Positions 25,442 to 34,759 of a DNA stretch of 64,000 bases are shown here, piece by piece (within the stretch, counting starts at the first letter, position 1; every line of letters starts with the position of its first letter). Source of the DNA: Latescibacteria bacterium UBA6620 (GTDB lineage Bacteria; Latescibacterota; UBA2968); the NCBI GenBank assembly GCA_002433075.1, contig DJHM01000058.1, positions 93,221-157,220 of the forward strand, in the 5' to 3' direction. The notes beneath the pieces are model-generated. The model worked only from the letters and a program-made list of their open reading frames with translations, did not search any database and was not told where the DNA came from. The translations under genes and the position numbers were made by a program.

Positions 25442-26413
25442 ATGCGCATTCTTGAGGAACATCTTCGAGGCCTGTCGAACCGGGTTCTGGAGGATCGCGG
25501 TCTGAGTGACGAGGATGCCGGCATCGTGACCGACATTCTGGTCGAGGCTGAACTCCGGGGTCGGGCCACGCACGGGATGATTCGCCTGCCTGGGATCGCC
25601 GACCGGATCTCGGTAAAACCTCGCCAGGCGATGAAACTGTCCCGTGACGGAGCAGCCTACGCGCTGATCGACGGCCAAGAAAATCTGGGTTACCTGGTCG
25701 CCCATCGGGCCGCCCGTACGGCGATTGGGCGGGCGGATCGATCCGGCGTAGGGCTGGTAGGGGCGCACAACACGAGTCACTGCGGGATGCTGGGATACTA
25801 CGTGTCGATGATCGCGGATGCGGGAATGGTGGGGATGGCGATGTGTAACACGAATCCCCGCATCGTCCCGACCGGGGGCGCCGAGCCGGTCCTGGGAACG
25901 AACCCGATCGCCGCCGCGTTTCCCTCTGCATCCGGTCAGATCCTGGTCGATCTTGCGGCGGCGGCGATCACGAACGGCGAGATCCTGCTTGCCATCAAGG
26001 ACGGCCGTTCGATCCCGGACGGCCTGGCGGTGGGGGCCGATGGTCGCACGACGACGGACCCGGAGGCGGCAAGGACGGGTGGCGCGTTGCCGTTCGGTGG
26101 GCACAAGGGCTATGCGCTGGCTGTAATGATCCAGATGTTCACGGGTGTGATGATGGGCGGGCCCCCCGTTCCTGAGCCAGGCCAGGACTACGGGCTTTTC
26201 GTGATGGCCATCGATCCTCAGATTTTCCTGGACAAGGCCGAATTCGACACCGCAGTGGTGGCGCTCGTGGATCGAGTGAAGTCGAGCCGCAGAGCCGATG
26301 GGGTTGCGGAGATCCTGATCCCCGGTGAACGCGCTTATCGAGAGAGGGTGCTGCGCCAGGAGGAGGGTCTGGACATCGACGACGATGTGATGGCTCAGAT
26401 CCAACAGCTTTGA
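25442..26413 (+). CDS. Ldh-family (malate/lactate/ureidoglycolate-type) dehydrogenase
   Basis: 323 residues of the type-2 malate/L-lactate dehydrogenase family, NAD(P)-dependent 2-hydroxyacid or imino-acid oxidoreductases unrelated to classical LDH. Seen: RGRATHGMIRLPG with the catalytic His, GVGLVGAHNTSHCGMLGYY, GTNPIAAAFP, TDPEAARTGGALPFGGHKGY. Substrate not deducible. ATG at 25442. Its last bases overlap the HAD phosphatase start. A second, damaged member of the family is at 59619-60674. Confidence 0.88.
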   Translation: MRILEEHLRGLSNRVLEDRGLSDEDAGIVTDILVEAELRGRATHGMIRLPGIADRISVKPRQAMKLSRDGAAYALIDGQENLGYLVAHRAARTAIGRADRSGVGLVGAHNTSHCGMLGYYVSMIADAGMVGMAMCNTNPRIVPTGGAEPVLGTNPIAAAFPSASGQILVDLAAAAITNGEILLAIKDGRSIPDGLAVGADGRTTTDPEAARTGGALPFGGHKGYALAVMIQMFTGVMMGGPPVPEPGQDYGLFVMAIDPQIFLDKAEFDTAVVALVDRVKSSRRADGVAEILIPGERAYRERVLRQEEGLDIDDDVMAQIQQL

Positions 26414-27114
26414 AGGATCCGCGCCTCGTTCTCTTCGATATCGACGGGACTCTTCTTCGGACGGATGGTGTGGGCACTGTCTGTATCGTGCAAGCCCTCG
26501 AAGAGGTATTCAAAATCTCGATCGACACGGAGGGCTATCAAACCAGCAGGAAGACGGATACACAGATCTGCCTCGAGCTGATGCGTCAGGCTGGTCGTTC
26601 GGACGACGAAGTGCTGAATTCGTTGGACGCGATGAGGTTGCTGTACTTGCCCCTTCTCGCGAAAGAGATCGCCGAAGCAGGGATCGAAGTGTTCCCCGGT
26701 GTACGTGAGCTGTTGGATCGCCTTTCGGGATGCGAGAACATTCTGGTCGGTTTGCTGACAGGGAACATCGAACGTGGAGCGCGGATGAAGGTCGAAGCGA
26801 CCGGGTTGGGCGATTACTTCAGCTTCCGGGCCTATGGTGACACGGCGGTCGAGCGGAAGGAGCTTCCACAGCGGGCCGTGAATAAGGCCTTGGTAGAAAC
26901 GGGGCGGACTTATGGGGGAAAAGAAATCGTGATTCTGGGGGATACGCCAAACGACGTGGAATGTGGACGAAGCCTTGGTGTGACGTCCATAGCTGTGGCG
27001 ACGGGTAGCTACACGCGCGAGGAGCTGTCGAAACACGACCCCGATCATCTGTTCGAGGATTTTGGCGATACCGAGGCCGTCTTGTCGGCAATCCTGGGAG
27101 AAGGACAGCTGTGA
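26410..27114 (+). CDS. HAD-superfamily phosphatase (phosphoglycolate phosphatase-like)
   Basis: 234 residues with motif I LFDIDGTLLRT, a helical cap (C1 type, ~20-90), motif II near LLTGNIERG, motif III region FSFRAYGD.. and motif IV ILGDTPNDVECGRS. Closest in style to Gph/PGP-type phosphatases that hydrolyse small phosphorylated metabolites. TTG start overlaps the TGA of the Ldh gene; its own stop overlaps the GTG of the histidine kinase, giving a three-gene coupled unit. Confidence 0.88.
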   Translation: MKDPRLVLFDIDGTLLRTDGVGTVCIVQALEEVFKISIDTEGYQTSRKTDTQICLELMRQAGRSDDEVLNSLDAMRLLYLPLLAKEIAEAGIEVFPGVRELLDRLSGCENILVGLLTGNIERGARMKVEATGLGDYFSFRAYGDTAVERKELPQRAVNKALVETGRTYGGKEIVILGDTPNDVECGRSLGVTSIAVATGSYTREELSKHDPDHLFEDFGDTEAVLSAILGEGQL

Positions 27115-29248
27115 CGCAGACCTCCACCGGTTTGGTTCTCCAGAGGGCGCGGGCGGTCATCGACATCCTGCACACGATCAGCAGCGAGCAGTCGCCTGAG
27201 ACGACCGTCGTTCGGATTCACGACGTGCTGACTGAGATGATTCCGTGCGACCGATTCACGTTCGGGCTTCAGGTCTGGGGCCATCGCTACCGTGTCGAAG
27301 AGGGCCGGGTCGAATGGACCCGGGTCTGCAGATCGTACACGAGAAATACAGTGAGCCCGCGCCCGATGGCGAAGTGGTCGCTTCGACGGGCCGATCGGCC
27401 AGCCTCTGGGTGATCCAGAACCGTCAGCCTCTGCTTCGGAAAAACATCTCCGGGGAGCTGCGATTCGAACCCGACGATCGTCGAGTTGCGGAGGGTATGC
27501 TGTCGGATCTGATCGTTCCTATCGTGGTGGGTGACGGCGTGGCTGGTAACTTCAACTTCACGAGTCGCGCACCCGACATCTATACGGAAGAGCATTTGGA
27601 AACGGCCGTCGCAGTGGCCGATGGTGTTGCGGCAGCCGCTCGGCTGTTCGAAATCCAACGGTCTAAAGACTCTCTGGAGGAGCAAGTCACCGCCCGGGCT
27701 TCGGAACTGGAGCAGGCGAACCTGAAGTTGAAAGAAGAAATCGCTCAGCGGGCTCAAGTTGAGGAGGAACTTGGGGACAACGAGCGTCTGTTGAGGTCGA
27801 CGATCGAGGCCACAGGAGATGGCATACTCGTCGTGGGTGCGAACGACCGTGTGATCCTGTGCAATGACCGGTTCAAAACGCTGTGGCAGCTCCCCGATCA
27901 TCTCTTCGGGTCGGACAGCGAAAAAATGCTAACGTTCGTGAAGCCTCAGATGAAGGATCCTGAAGCCTTCGAGAGGAGATTGTAAGAGATCTACCGCACG
28001 GACTAGGAGTTCGTCCACCGACTCGATTTCAAAGATGGGCGTGTGTCCGAACGGTGCTCGTGGCCGCTCTTGCGCGAAGGGAAGCCGGTTGGCAGGGTCT
28101 GGAGTTTCCGCGACGTCACGAAACGCGAACAGACACAGCTGGAATTGGTCCGTCTCGAACGACTGCGCGCTCTGGGCGAACTGTCCGCGGGAATCAGTCA
28201 CAATCTGAACAACATCCTCATGGGGATTCTGGGCCCGACTCAGATCCTGGAAGAGGCAATCGAAGACGAAGGGATGCTTCGACACCTCGATATCGTCTCG
28301 CGCGCATCCCGACGGGCGAGAGACCTTGTTCAGCGCTTGCACCTTTACGTGCGAGGTCTGAAGGATGAGGCGGTGACACCGGTTGACGTGAACCCCATCG
28401 TCGAAGAAGCACTCCTCACGACTCGTCCACGGTGGCGGGACGAACCCGAAGCCCGGGGCGAAGCGAGTCGGGTGGTCAAGCGGCTGTCGACGGTGCCCGC
28501 GGTTGCGGCCACGGTTGGCGGCCTACACGACGCGATTGTGAATCTGATTCTCAACGCGGCCGATGCGATGCCTCTTGCAGGAACGTTGACGATATGTTCA
28601 GACGAAATCGATGGGGGGCGATTGACGAGTGAGGACACCGGAGTGGGGATGAATCCGGAGACCGCATCACGCGTGTTCGAACCGTTCTTTACGACGAAGA
28701 AGGATGTGGGAAGCGGTCTGGGGCTGTCGACTGTCTACGGCACGATTACGGGGTTCGGCAGTCGGGTTCACGCCGATAGTGAGGAAGGCAAGGGCACGAC
28801 CTTTACGATCTGGATGCCGGGGACAAGGGCACCCGTAAAACGGGCGGAGCGGACGGACGATCGACTGGAGACACGGGGCGGTCGGGTGCTCGTGGTGGAC
28901 GATGATCAGGATGTGAGAGCATCACTCTTGAGTCTGTTGCGAGACGGGCACGAAGTTGACACGGCGTCAGACGGAGTAAGTGCCCTGACCGCACTCAGGG
29001 AATACCGCTACGACGCTCTGATGATCGATCTCGGTCTGCCTGGAAACCCGGGGGACGCGATCGTGGGAGAGTTCAAAGTCCTCGATCCTACCGTGGCCAC
29101 GATTCTGATTACAGCCTGGAATCTGCAGGAGGAAGACGAGCGTTTAAGGTTGTTCGACTTCCATCTGTCCAAGCCGTTCTTCGACTTGGACAAGGTCTAC
29201 AACACCGTGGCTCGTGCCGTGGACCTGACAGAATCCAGGAGACAGTGA
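27111..29248 (+). pseudogene. hybrid sensor histidine kinase (GAF-PAS-HisKA-HATPase-REC), interrupted
   Basis: Reconstructed order over ~711 residues: GAF domain (~20-170), coiled coil, PAS (TIEATGDGILVVGANDRVIL), HisKA with phospho-His in GISHNLNNILMG, HATPase with NLILNAADAMP, SEDTGVGMNP and GSGLGLSTVYG, and a C-terminal receiver (VVDDDQDV, LMIDLGLPG, LSKPF). Breaks: a one-base loss in the A-run at 27313-27314 (joins as EEGRVEMDPGLQI), TAA at 27983-27985 and TAG at 28004-28006 inside the PAS. The second stop, like that of the sigma gene, reads CTAGGAG. An internal fragment from ~28043 still encodes kinase and receiver. Pseudogene or consensus error. It is coupled to the HAD gene. Confidence 0.8.
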
Positions 29249-29261
29249 AACGGGAAAGCGC

Positions 29262-29290
29262 TTGACCGTGTCTATGGGGGTAACTACTTT
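29262..29290 (+). promoter_or_regulatory. sigma-70-type promoter for dapAB
   Basis: TTGACC (29262-29267), 17-bp spacer, TACTTT (29285-29290), placing transcription start at about 29297, right at the beginning of the riboswitch aptamer. Confidence 0.65.
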
Positions 29291-29297
29291 GAGCCCC

Positions 29298-29492
29298 TCG
29301 TTCAAGCAAGGGTAGAGGCGCGGGCCCACATCAGTAACCGACGCTGAGGGCAGAATCTGGCGTCAGGCCAAAGGGTGAACCCGCCGAAGTTCGATTTCGT
29401 TCTGCCACGGTATCGAGCTGGTCCAGTGGATAAGATCCTCTGGGCTGTCACGACGGGAAGTCCCGCGTGGAGCGCTCTCTTGTGTTCGGGCG
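29298..29492 (+). ncRNA. lysine riboswitch (L-box) upstream of dapA
   Basis: The conserved lysine-aptamer blocks occur in order and at expected spacing: GGTAGAGGCGCG then AGTAAC (29311-29338), AAAGGGTGAACCCGCCGAAG (about 29371-29390) and GGCTGTCACG...CGTGGAGCGCTC (about 29443-29476), closing with a P1-like CTTG pairing. These align block by block with the Bacillus lysC L-box from memory. When lysine binds, such switches in this layout usually stabilise a terminator and stop expression. Downstream lie a terminator hairpin and dapA-dapB, the first steps toward lysine and diaminopimelate, which fits exactly. Confidence 0.93.
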
Positions 29493-29529
29493 CGTTTCTG
29501 ACGCTCCCTTATCCATAGAGCGGCCACAG

Positions 29530-29562
29530 CCGGCGATCCTTCTCCGAAGGATGCCGGTTTTT
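29530..29562 (+). terminator. riboswitch-controlled intrinsic terminator
   Basis: 12-bp GC-rich stem with one bulged G (arms 29530-29542 and 29546-29557) and a T5 run (29558-29562), 22 bp before the dapA ATG. Expression platform of the lysine riboswitch. Confidence 0.85.
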
Positions 29563-29584
29563 CATTTCAGGTGAGGAGTACGCG

Positions 29585-30616
29585 ATGTTCAAAGGATGCT
29601 ATACCGCATTGATCACGCCCTTCGACGCCGACGGCCGTGTGGATGAGGCGGGGCTTGAGAAACTCATCGCTTTTCAGGTGGAGCAGGGGGTCAGTGGGGT
29701 TCTGGCGGTGGGTACGACCGGTGAGAGCCCGACGTTGACCTGGGAAGAGCACAACACAGTGACCGAGCGGATCTGCGAGCAGGTCAACGGCCGGGGGCTC
29801 TCGATTGCGGGTACGGGAAGCAACTCGACGGACGAGACACTCAAGGCAACGGAACACGCCGCTCACGCGGGAGCGGAGGCTGCGCTTCTGGTCGACCCGT
29901 ACTATAACGGACCGAGCTCGCTCGAGATCCGGAAGGAATACGTGGAGCCGGTTGCCAAAGCCTTTCCGAACATCCAGATGATCCCTTATGTGATCCCCGG
30001 TCGAAGCGGCACGCAACTCCTGCCCGAGGATCTTGGGATTCTGCATCAGGAGTATCCGAACGTCCAAACGGTTAAAGAGGCTACCGGTAGTTTGGACAAT
30101 ATGGCGCGGACCCGAACGTGCTGTGGGGAGGGCTTTGCGATTCTGTCCGGGGACGACGACAAGACGTTCGATATGATGACGGACGACCGGATACGGTCGT
30201 CCGGGGTCATCTCCGTAATGTCCAATGTCGCGCCGGGCGCGATCCAGAAGATGGCCACGGTCTTGCTGGAGGAGGATCGGGACGAGGCTCAACAGTTGTG
30301 TGACGCAATGGGTCCGCTGTTCGGGATGGTGGGCGTGGCGTCCGAGGAAGAGACGCCGTTCGGGTCGACGGTCGTCAAGGCGCGCAACCCGCTGCCGGTC
30401 AAATCGATGATGAACATTCTAGGGATGCCCGCAGGGCCGTGTCGGCGACCTCTGGGCAAGATGAATCGTGCCGGACTCGAGGTCGTTCTCGACAATGCAC
30501 GGGCGGTTCACGAGAAGGATCCGTCGATCTTCGCACCGATCGAGTCGTTCTTCGGGGTAGACATCTCCGCGCGGCTGGCCGACCCCTCCGTTCTCGAAGG
30601 GCTGGCCTATTCATGA
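29585..30616 (+). CDS. dapA: 4-hydroxy-tetrahydrodipicolinate synthase
   Basis: 343 residues, a class I aldolase of the DapA family: condenses pyruvate with aspartate semialdehyde. Seen: MFKGCYTALITPFDADG, GVLAVGTTGESPTLTWEEH (GTTGE loop), IPYVIPGRSG with Tyr and Arg, and the Schiff-base Lys in TVKEATGSLDN. Slightly longer than E. coli DapA at the C terminus. The lysine riboswitch and following dapB support this over other DHDPS-fold enzymes. ATG 29585 with GAGGAG upstream; stop overlaps the dapB ATG. Confidence 0.92.
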   Translation: MFKGCYTALITPFDADGRVDEAGLEKLIAFQVEQGVSGVLAVGTTGESPTLTWEEHNTVTERICEQVNGRGLSIAGTGSNSTDETLKATEHAAHAGAEAALLVDPYYNGPSSLEIRKEYVEPVAKAFPNIQMIPYVIPGRSGTQLLPEDLGILHQEYPNVQTVKEATGSLDNMARTRTCCGEGFAILSGDDDKTFDMMTDDRIRSSGVISVMSNVAPGAIQKMATVLLEEDRDEAQQLCDAMGPLFGMVGVASEEETPFGSTVVKARNPLPVKSMMNILGMPAGPCRRPLGKMNRAGLEVVLDNARAVHEKDPSIFAPIESFFGVDISARLADPSVLEGLAYS

Positions 30617-31434
30617 GCACGAACGCGATGACTCGAGTGGCAATCGTCGGGATCGGCGGCCGGATGTGCGGCAGGATCGCGCATCTGACCCAGGCCTCGG
30701 ACGATCTGGATCTAGTTGGCGGTGTCGAGGCTCAGGGCCATCCGGTTGTTGGGCGGGATGTGGGTGAACTGTCGGGTTCGGCGCACACAGGCCACCAAGT
30801 CGTGGACAACCTGGAAAACATCGTCGGCACGACGGATGTCGTGGTCGCGTTTACGGCGCCCCCTGACCCAACGCTGGCGGCGGCAGAAATCTGTTCGGGT
30901 GCGGGCAAGCCGATGGTGGTGGGTACGACGGGGCTGAGCGACGCGCAGCTGGAGACGTTCAGAAACACGTGCTCGAACATTCCGTGCGTGTTCGCCCCCA
31001 ATTACAGCGTCGGGGTGACGGTGCTGACGCGGCTCGTCGAGGAAGCGGCCCGGATTCTGGGCGCTGAGTACGATGCGGAGATTGTCGAGGCCCACCATCG
31101 ATACAAGACGGACGCCCCCAGCGGTACCGCGCTGGCACTTGCCGAGGCGACGGCACGCGGGTTCGAGCGCGACCTGTCGAAAGTGGGCGTCTACGGGCGG
31201 CACGGAGATACCGGCGCCAGGACGGCGGCGGAAATCGGGGTTCACGCAATGCGGGCGGGCGACATCGTGGGCGAGCATACGGTGATGTTCGGCGGCATCG
31301 GGGAGACCGTCCAGCTCGCACACCGCGCCCAGAGCCGGGATACCTTCGCCACGGGTGTTCTGCGGTCGATCCGCTACATCACGGGGGCCGATGCGGGGAT
31401 GTACGATATGTTCGACGTTCTCGGCATCGCGTAA
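30613..31434 (+). CDS. dapB: 4-hydroxy-tetrahydrodipicolinate reductase
   Basis: 273 residues: N-terminal NAD(P)-binding fold (VAIVGIGGRMCGRIA), VVVAFTAPPDPTLAA, VVGTTGLSDAQLE, APNYSVGVTVL, then the catalytic EAHHRYKTDAPSGTAL with the His-His and Lys residues, and VFFGGIGE-like MFGGIGETVQLAHRA. Second step of the diaminopimelate pathway. ATG at 30613 overlaps the dapA stop by 4 bp, so it shares the riboswitch control. Confidence 0.93.
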   Translation: MSTNAMTRVAIVGIGGRMCGRIAHLTQASDDLDLVGGVEAQGHPVVGRDVGELSGSAHTGHQVVDNLENIVGTTDVVVAFTAPPDPTLAAAEICSGAGKPMVVGTTGLSDAQLETFRNTCSNIPCVFAPNYSVGVTVLTRLVEEAARILGAEYDAEIVEAHHRYKTDAPSGTALALAEATARGFERDLSKVGVYGRHGDTGARTAAEIGVHAMRAGDIVGEHTVMFGGIGETVQLAHRAQSRDTFATGVLRSIRYITGADAGMYDMFDVLGIA

Positions 31435-31435
31435 C

Positions 31436-31464
31436 TTGGCGCCGCGGGGGACGATGGCTATATT
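31436..31464 (+). promoter_or_regulatory. sigma-70-type promoter for transaldolase-like gene
   Basis: TTGGCG (31436-31441), 17-bp spacer, TATATT (31459-31464), starting immediately after the dapB stop and about 75 bp before the next gene. Confidence 0.55.
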
Positions 31465-31536
31465 GGGCCGCTTGGTAAAAGTCACGCGCTACGGGCGTCG
31501 ATGGTGATGATTTCAGCAACGATGGAGGCATAAGAA

Positions 31537-33480
31537 ATGAGTCGGATTACAAACGGCGTCGCGGAGGCCTTGAAGGACGGGCAGAGTCTGGCCGTGGCGG
31601 ACCGCGTCCTGATCGATCCGGAACCCGGGACCCTGGCTGGTAAAGTGGATGAACTCGTCGGCGCCGTAACGGGGAACGGGTCTTCCGCTGACGAAGTCTG
31701 CCGCACACTCGTCCGGCTGGGGATGAATTTCGTCGGGCGCGATGCCGAGATCGTCGGCTACAGCGCCGATGAGGCCGAAGCTGCCCTGTCCAAGGTCCAA
31801 GAGACGATCAGCGGCCTTTCGGGTGACGAGGCGTCGGCGATGGGTGGGGTGGTCGAGGAATTCCTGGCCGACATGAAATCCGTCAATCTGGCCGACAGCC
31901 TGTCGGGCCTGTTGGCCGAGAGGATCGAAGGCGCGATCGACAGCGGGAACCCTGGTGGATCCTTCCTGTCGGAGCTGAAGACGCAGATCCGCAGCGGCGT
32001 CTACTGGCAGATGATCGGAGAGGACTACTGCAAGTTCGGAAACGACTTTGCGCGGGGGCTCGAGTACCTGCGTCATTACGGATTCTGCCAGGTGTCGACG
32101 AACCCGGTGCTCGCAGCGAAGGCGTTCGATGAGGACCCGGGGCTGACGGAGGAACTCAAGAAGGAAATCGCCGAACACGACGACTGGAAGGCGAACCCGG
32201 AGGGGCACGCCGATGAAATTGCGATGGCGGCGACGCTGATCGCCCTCTGGCCGAATCTCTCGATTTTCCGACCCCTCGCCCTGCACACGGAGCTCAAGGA
32301 CTATATGGTGAGCTTCCAGCTGAACCCGAACATCGCGGAGCAGGCGGACGAGAGCATTGAAGACGCTCGAAACGCGTTCAAGGTCGCCGGGAATTTCCTC
32401 GGCGACTACGACAAGCTGCTCGGATTGGGCGACCGGTCCGGCGCGCTCGCGCCCAACCTCGTATTCAAGGTTGCAGCGAGCCACGAAGCCGCAAGAAAGA
32501 TCACGACGGTACTCAACGGCGACGGCATCGGCTCGAACAACACGGTGGTCTACACCGTGGCCCAGGAAGTTCAACTGATACTCGATGCTTTCGAGGGGAA
32601 GGCGGCGGCCGCCAAATCAGGTAAGGATGTCGTTCGCACATACGAAACGAATATGGGCGGACGATTCTCGAGTCATTTGAGAGAGGTCGAGGCCGAGCGC
32701 ATTTTCATGGACCTGGCCCAGAAGGCGGGAGAGGCGAAGGCTCACGAAATGCTCGACGCCCTCGCGGCCGATCTGGGGGTTGACGCGGTCACGGGCGAAT
32801 CCGTGGCCAGCCGGGCCGAACAGATCTGCGTGTTCAAGCAGATGAAGTCGATCGCTCATCCCATCGTTATCGAAGCGGCCGTAGCGGCAGGACGTTCGGC
32901 CGAGTCGGTGGAAGTGCTCGAAGATGACCTGAAGAAGTCGGGTAACCTGGTGGCGCGACGCGTCAACTGGGTGTTCTATGCGCCCGAGAATCGACCCCGG
33001 TGGATCAGCTGGCTGCAGAAGACGTACGATGTCGATGAAGCCCAGGCTACGTGGATTCTGAACTCGATGGACGTCCTGCCGGCGTCGAAGCGCATTCCCG
33101 ACGATACCCTGCAGGCGCTCGGTGCCAATATGTGCCACACAGAGTTCCCGAATCATCAGCGGGCAGTCCAGTTGACGTCCGAAGAAGACGGCTTCGACCT
33201 TCCATCCCTTCGAGAGTCGATTTTGGATACGTACGATCCGGGTGTCTCCCAGAGGCTCTATGAACTGCCCGACTATCAGCGGGGCTTCGATCTGACGCCG
33301 GAACTTAAGGCGGTAATCGAGGAGGTTGGGGTCGATTTAGGTGGCTGGCAGACGCGCGGAATGGAACCAGGCGACTGGCCTGGCTTCGGATCGGTGCAGA
33401 AGACGAGTGGAGAATTCCGGGCGGCCTACGACGAGTTCGCGGCGAAGTGCGTGGATGTGGCGAAAGAAGTGGCCGGGTAA
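31537..33480 (+). CDS. oversized transaldolase-like protein
   Basis: 647 residues. Transaldolase features appear in the middle: STNPVLAAKAFD (187-198), VSFQLNPNIAEQADESIEDA (258-277), the expected Schiff-base Lys in LVFKVAAS (K311), and GDGIGSNNTVVYTVAQEV (328-345). Classical transaldolases are 210-390 residues; here ~160 residues precede and ~290 follow the core, mostly helical with no recognised domain. Transaldolases move a dihydroxyacetone unit in the pentose phosphate pathway. Activity cannot be assumed because the long flanks suggest a specialised enzyme. ATG at 31537, own promoter, ends before a hairpin. Confidence 0.72.
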   Translation: MSRITNGVAEALKDGQSLAVADRVLIDPEPGTLAGKVDELVGAVTGNGSSADEVCRTLVRLGMNFVGRDAEIVGYSADEAEAALSKVQETISGLSGDEASAMGGVVEEFLADMKSVNLADSLSGLLAERIEGAIDSGNPGGSFLSELKTQIRSGVYWQMIGEDYCKFGNDFARGLEYLRHYGFCQVSTNPVLAAKAFDEDPGLTEELKKEIAEHDDWKANPEGHADEIAMAATLIALWPNLSIFRPLALHTELKDYMVSFQLNPNIAEQADESIEDARNAFKVAGNFLGDYDKLLGLGDRSGALAPNLVFKVAASHEAARKITTVLNGDGIGSNNTVVYTVAQEVQLILDAFEGKAAAAKSGKDVVRTYETNMGGRFSSHLREVEAERIFMDLAQKAGEAKAHEMLDALAADLGVDAVTGESVASRAEQICVFKQMKSIAHPIVIEAAVAAGRSAESVEVLEDDLKKSGNLVARRVNWVFYAPENRPRWISWLQKTYDVDEAQATWILNSMDVLPASKRIPDDTLQALGANMCHTEFPNHQRAVQLTSEEDGFDLPSLRESILDTYDPGVSQRLYELPDYQRGFDLTPELKAVIEEVGVDLGGWQTRGMEPGDWPGFGSVQKTSGEFRAAYDEFAAKCVDVAKEVAG

Positions 33481-33503
33481 GCCCCCCGGGACAAGAGATC
33501 TGA

Positions 33504-33535
33504 GCAGGCGGCTCGTCCTCGGACGGGCCGCCTGC
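33504..33535. terminator. hairpin between convergent genes
   Basis: 15-bp stem (33504-33518 with 33521-33535, one G-T pair) with a 2-base loop, between convergent genes. No long T-run, so probably but not certainly a terminator. Confidence 0.6.
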
Positions 33536-33553
33536 TTGCGTACGGGCAGCGAC

Positions 33554-34759
33554 TCAGATGGCGGCCGCCTGACTCGTCTCGATCCTGATCTCTCCGGAGA
33601 GGGTGCGGTGGACGGGGCACCGATCGGCGATTTCGAGCAGACGTGTCTTCTGGTCTTTGGAAAGCGGGCCTTCGAAGGCGATGGTCTTTCGAATGACGTC
33701 GACCCGGCCCTCTTTGGTTTTGCAGTCCTCACAGTCTTCTGCGTGGATACGGCCGTGTCTGAGGTGGACGGTCACTCCCTCCAAAGGCCACTTCTTCCGA
33801 TCGGCATACATTCGCAGGGTCATTCCGGTGCAGCTTCCGAGCGACGTCAGCAGATAGTCGTAGGGGTCTGTGCCGCCGACGTCGACTGGCTCGTCGGCGA
33901 CCAGTCCGTGATTGCCGGCACGGATGTCGGTCTTGTAACCTTCGGCCCCTGTGTGGACGACGACTTCGTCTTCGTGGTGGTCGGCGGGAGAGGCGGGCGT
34001 CGGGGTGTCGATATACTTCTGCGCCCACGCTGCGATGACGTGTCCAGTGTATCGTGCGTCGGGTTCGGCGGACAGCAGGTGATCGGCCTGGTCGAGGGAA
34101 ACGAAGCTCTTGGGATGACGCGCGGCCGTATACAGCGCGGACGCGTTCTCGATTCCGACGGTGTTGTCGATGGGGCTGTGGAAGATGAGGAGCGCTCTCT
34201 TGAGCCGAGAGACGGTATCGGTGAGTGCCTGGTCCTGGAGGTCGTCGAGGAACTGCTTCTTGATTCGGAACGGCCGGCCCGCCAGCTTGACGACCGCTTC
34301 ACCTGCGGACTCGATTTTCTCGCGGGAGCTTTCCAGAAGATGGGTAACGTGGGCCGGGTCCCCAGGTGCGCCGATCGTGGCGACGGCACGAGCGGTCGGG
34401 ATCGATGCGGCCGCTTGAAGAACGGCAGCCCCTCCGAGGGAGTGACCGATCAGAATCGTGGGTGCGTGGTGATGGGCTCCGAGCCAATCCGCGGCGTTGA
34501 CGAGGTCGGACACGCTGGACGAGAAGTTGGTGTCTGCGAAATCGCTTTCGCCCAGGCTGGTGAAGTCAAAGCGCAGCACGGCGATGCCTTCACGGGTGAG
34601 CGCGTCGCTGATGTGACTGATGGCCCTGATGTTCTTTGTGCAGGTGAAACAGTGTGCGAAGAGCGCGAATGCGAACGCTTCACTGTCGGCGGGCAGATCC
34701 AGGCGGGCGCTGAGCTCGAGTCCTTCGCTGTTGGTGATTCGGGTCCGTTGTCTGGGCAA
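33554..34759 (-). CDS. alpha/beta hydrolase - OsmC fusion protein
   Basis: 401 residues. N-terminal serine hydrolase: oxyanion HCFTCTKNI, nucleophile elbow GHSLGGAA, acid FHSPIDNTV, His DQADHLL. C-terminal OsmC/Ohr-type domain from ~265 with the two redox cysteines in SLGSCTGMTLRMYADR and RCPVHRTL. This two-domain fusion is known in several phyla, presumably linking ester hydrolysis to peroxide detoxification. TTG at 34759 has AGGAA 5 bp upstream; the open frame extends further but that part reads as the neighbour's C terminus. The start lies inside the 3' end of the upstream EEP gene (80 bp overlap). Confidence 0.87.
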   Translation of the reverse strand: MPRQRTRITNSEGLELSARLDLPADSEAFAFALFAHCFTCTKNIRAISHISDALTREGIAVLRFDFTSLGESDFADTNFSSSVSDLVNAADWLGAHHHAPTILIGHSLGGAAVLQAAASIPTARAVATIGAPGDPAHVTHLLESSREKIESAGEAVVKLAGRPFRIKKQFLDDLQDQALTDTVSRLKRALLIFHSPIDNTVGIENASALYTAARHPKSFVSLDQADHLLSAEPDARYTGHVIAAWAQKYIDTPTPASPADHHEDEVVVHTGAEGYKTDIRAGNHGLVADEPVDVGGTDPYDYLLTSLGSCTGMTLRMYADRKKWPLEGVTVHLRHGRIHAEDCEDCKTKEGRVDVIRKTIAFEGPLSKDQKTRLLEIADRCPVHRTLSGEIRIETSQAAAI

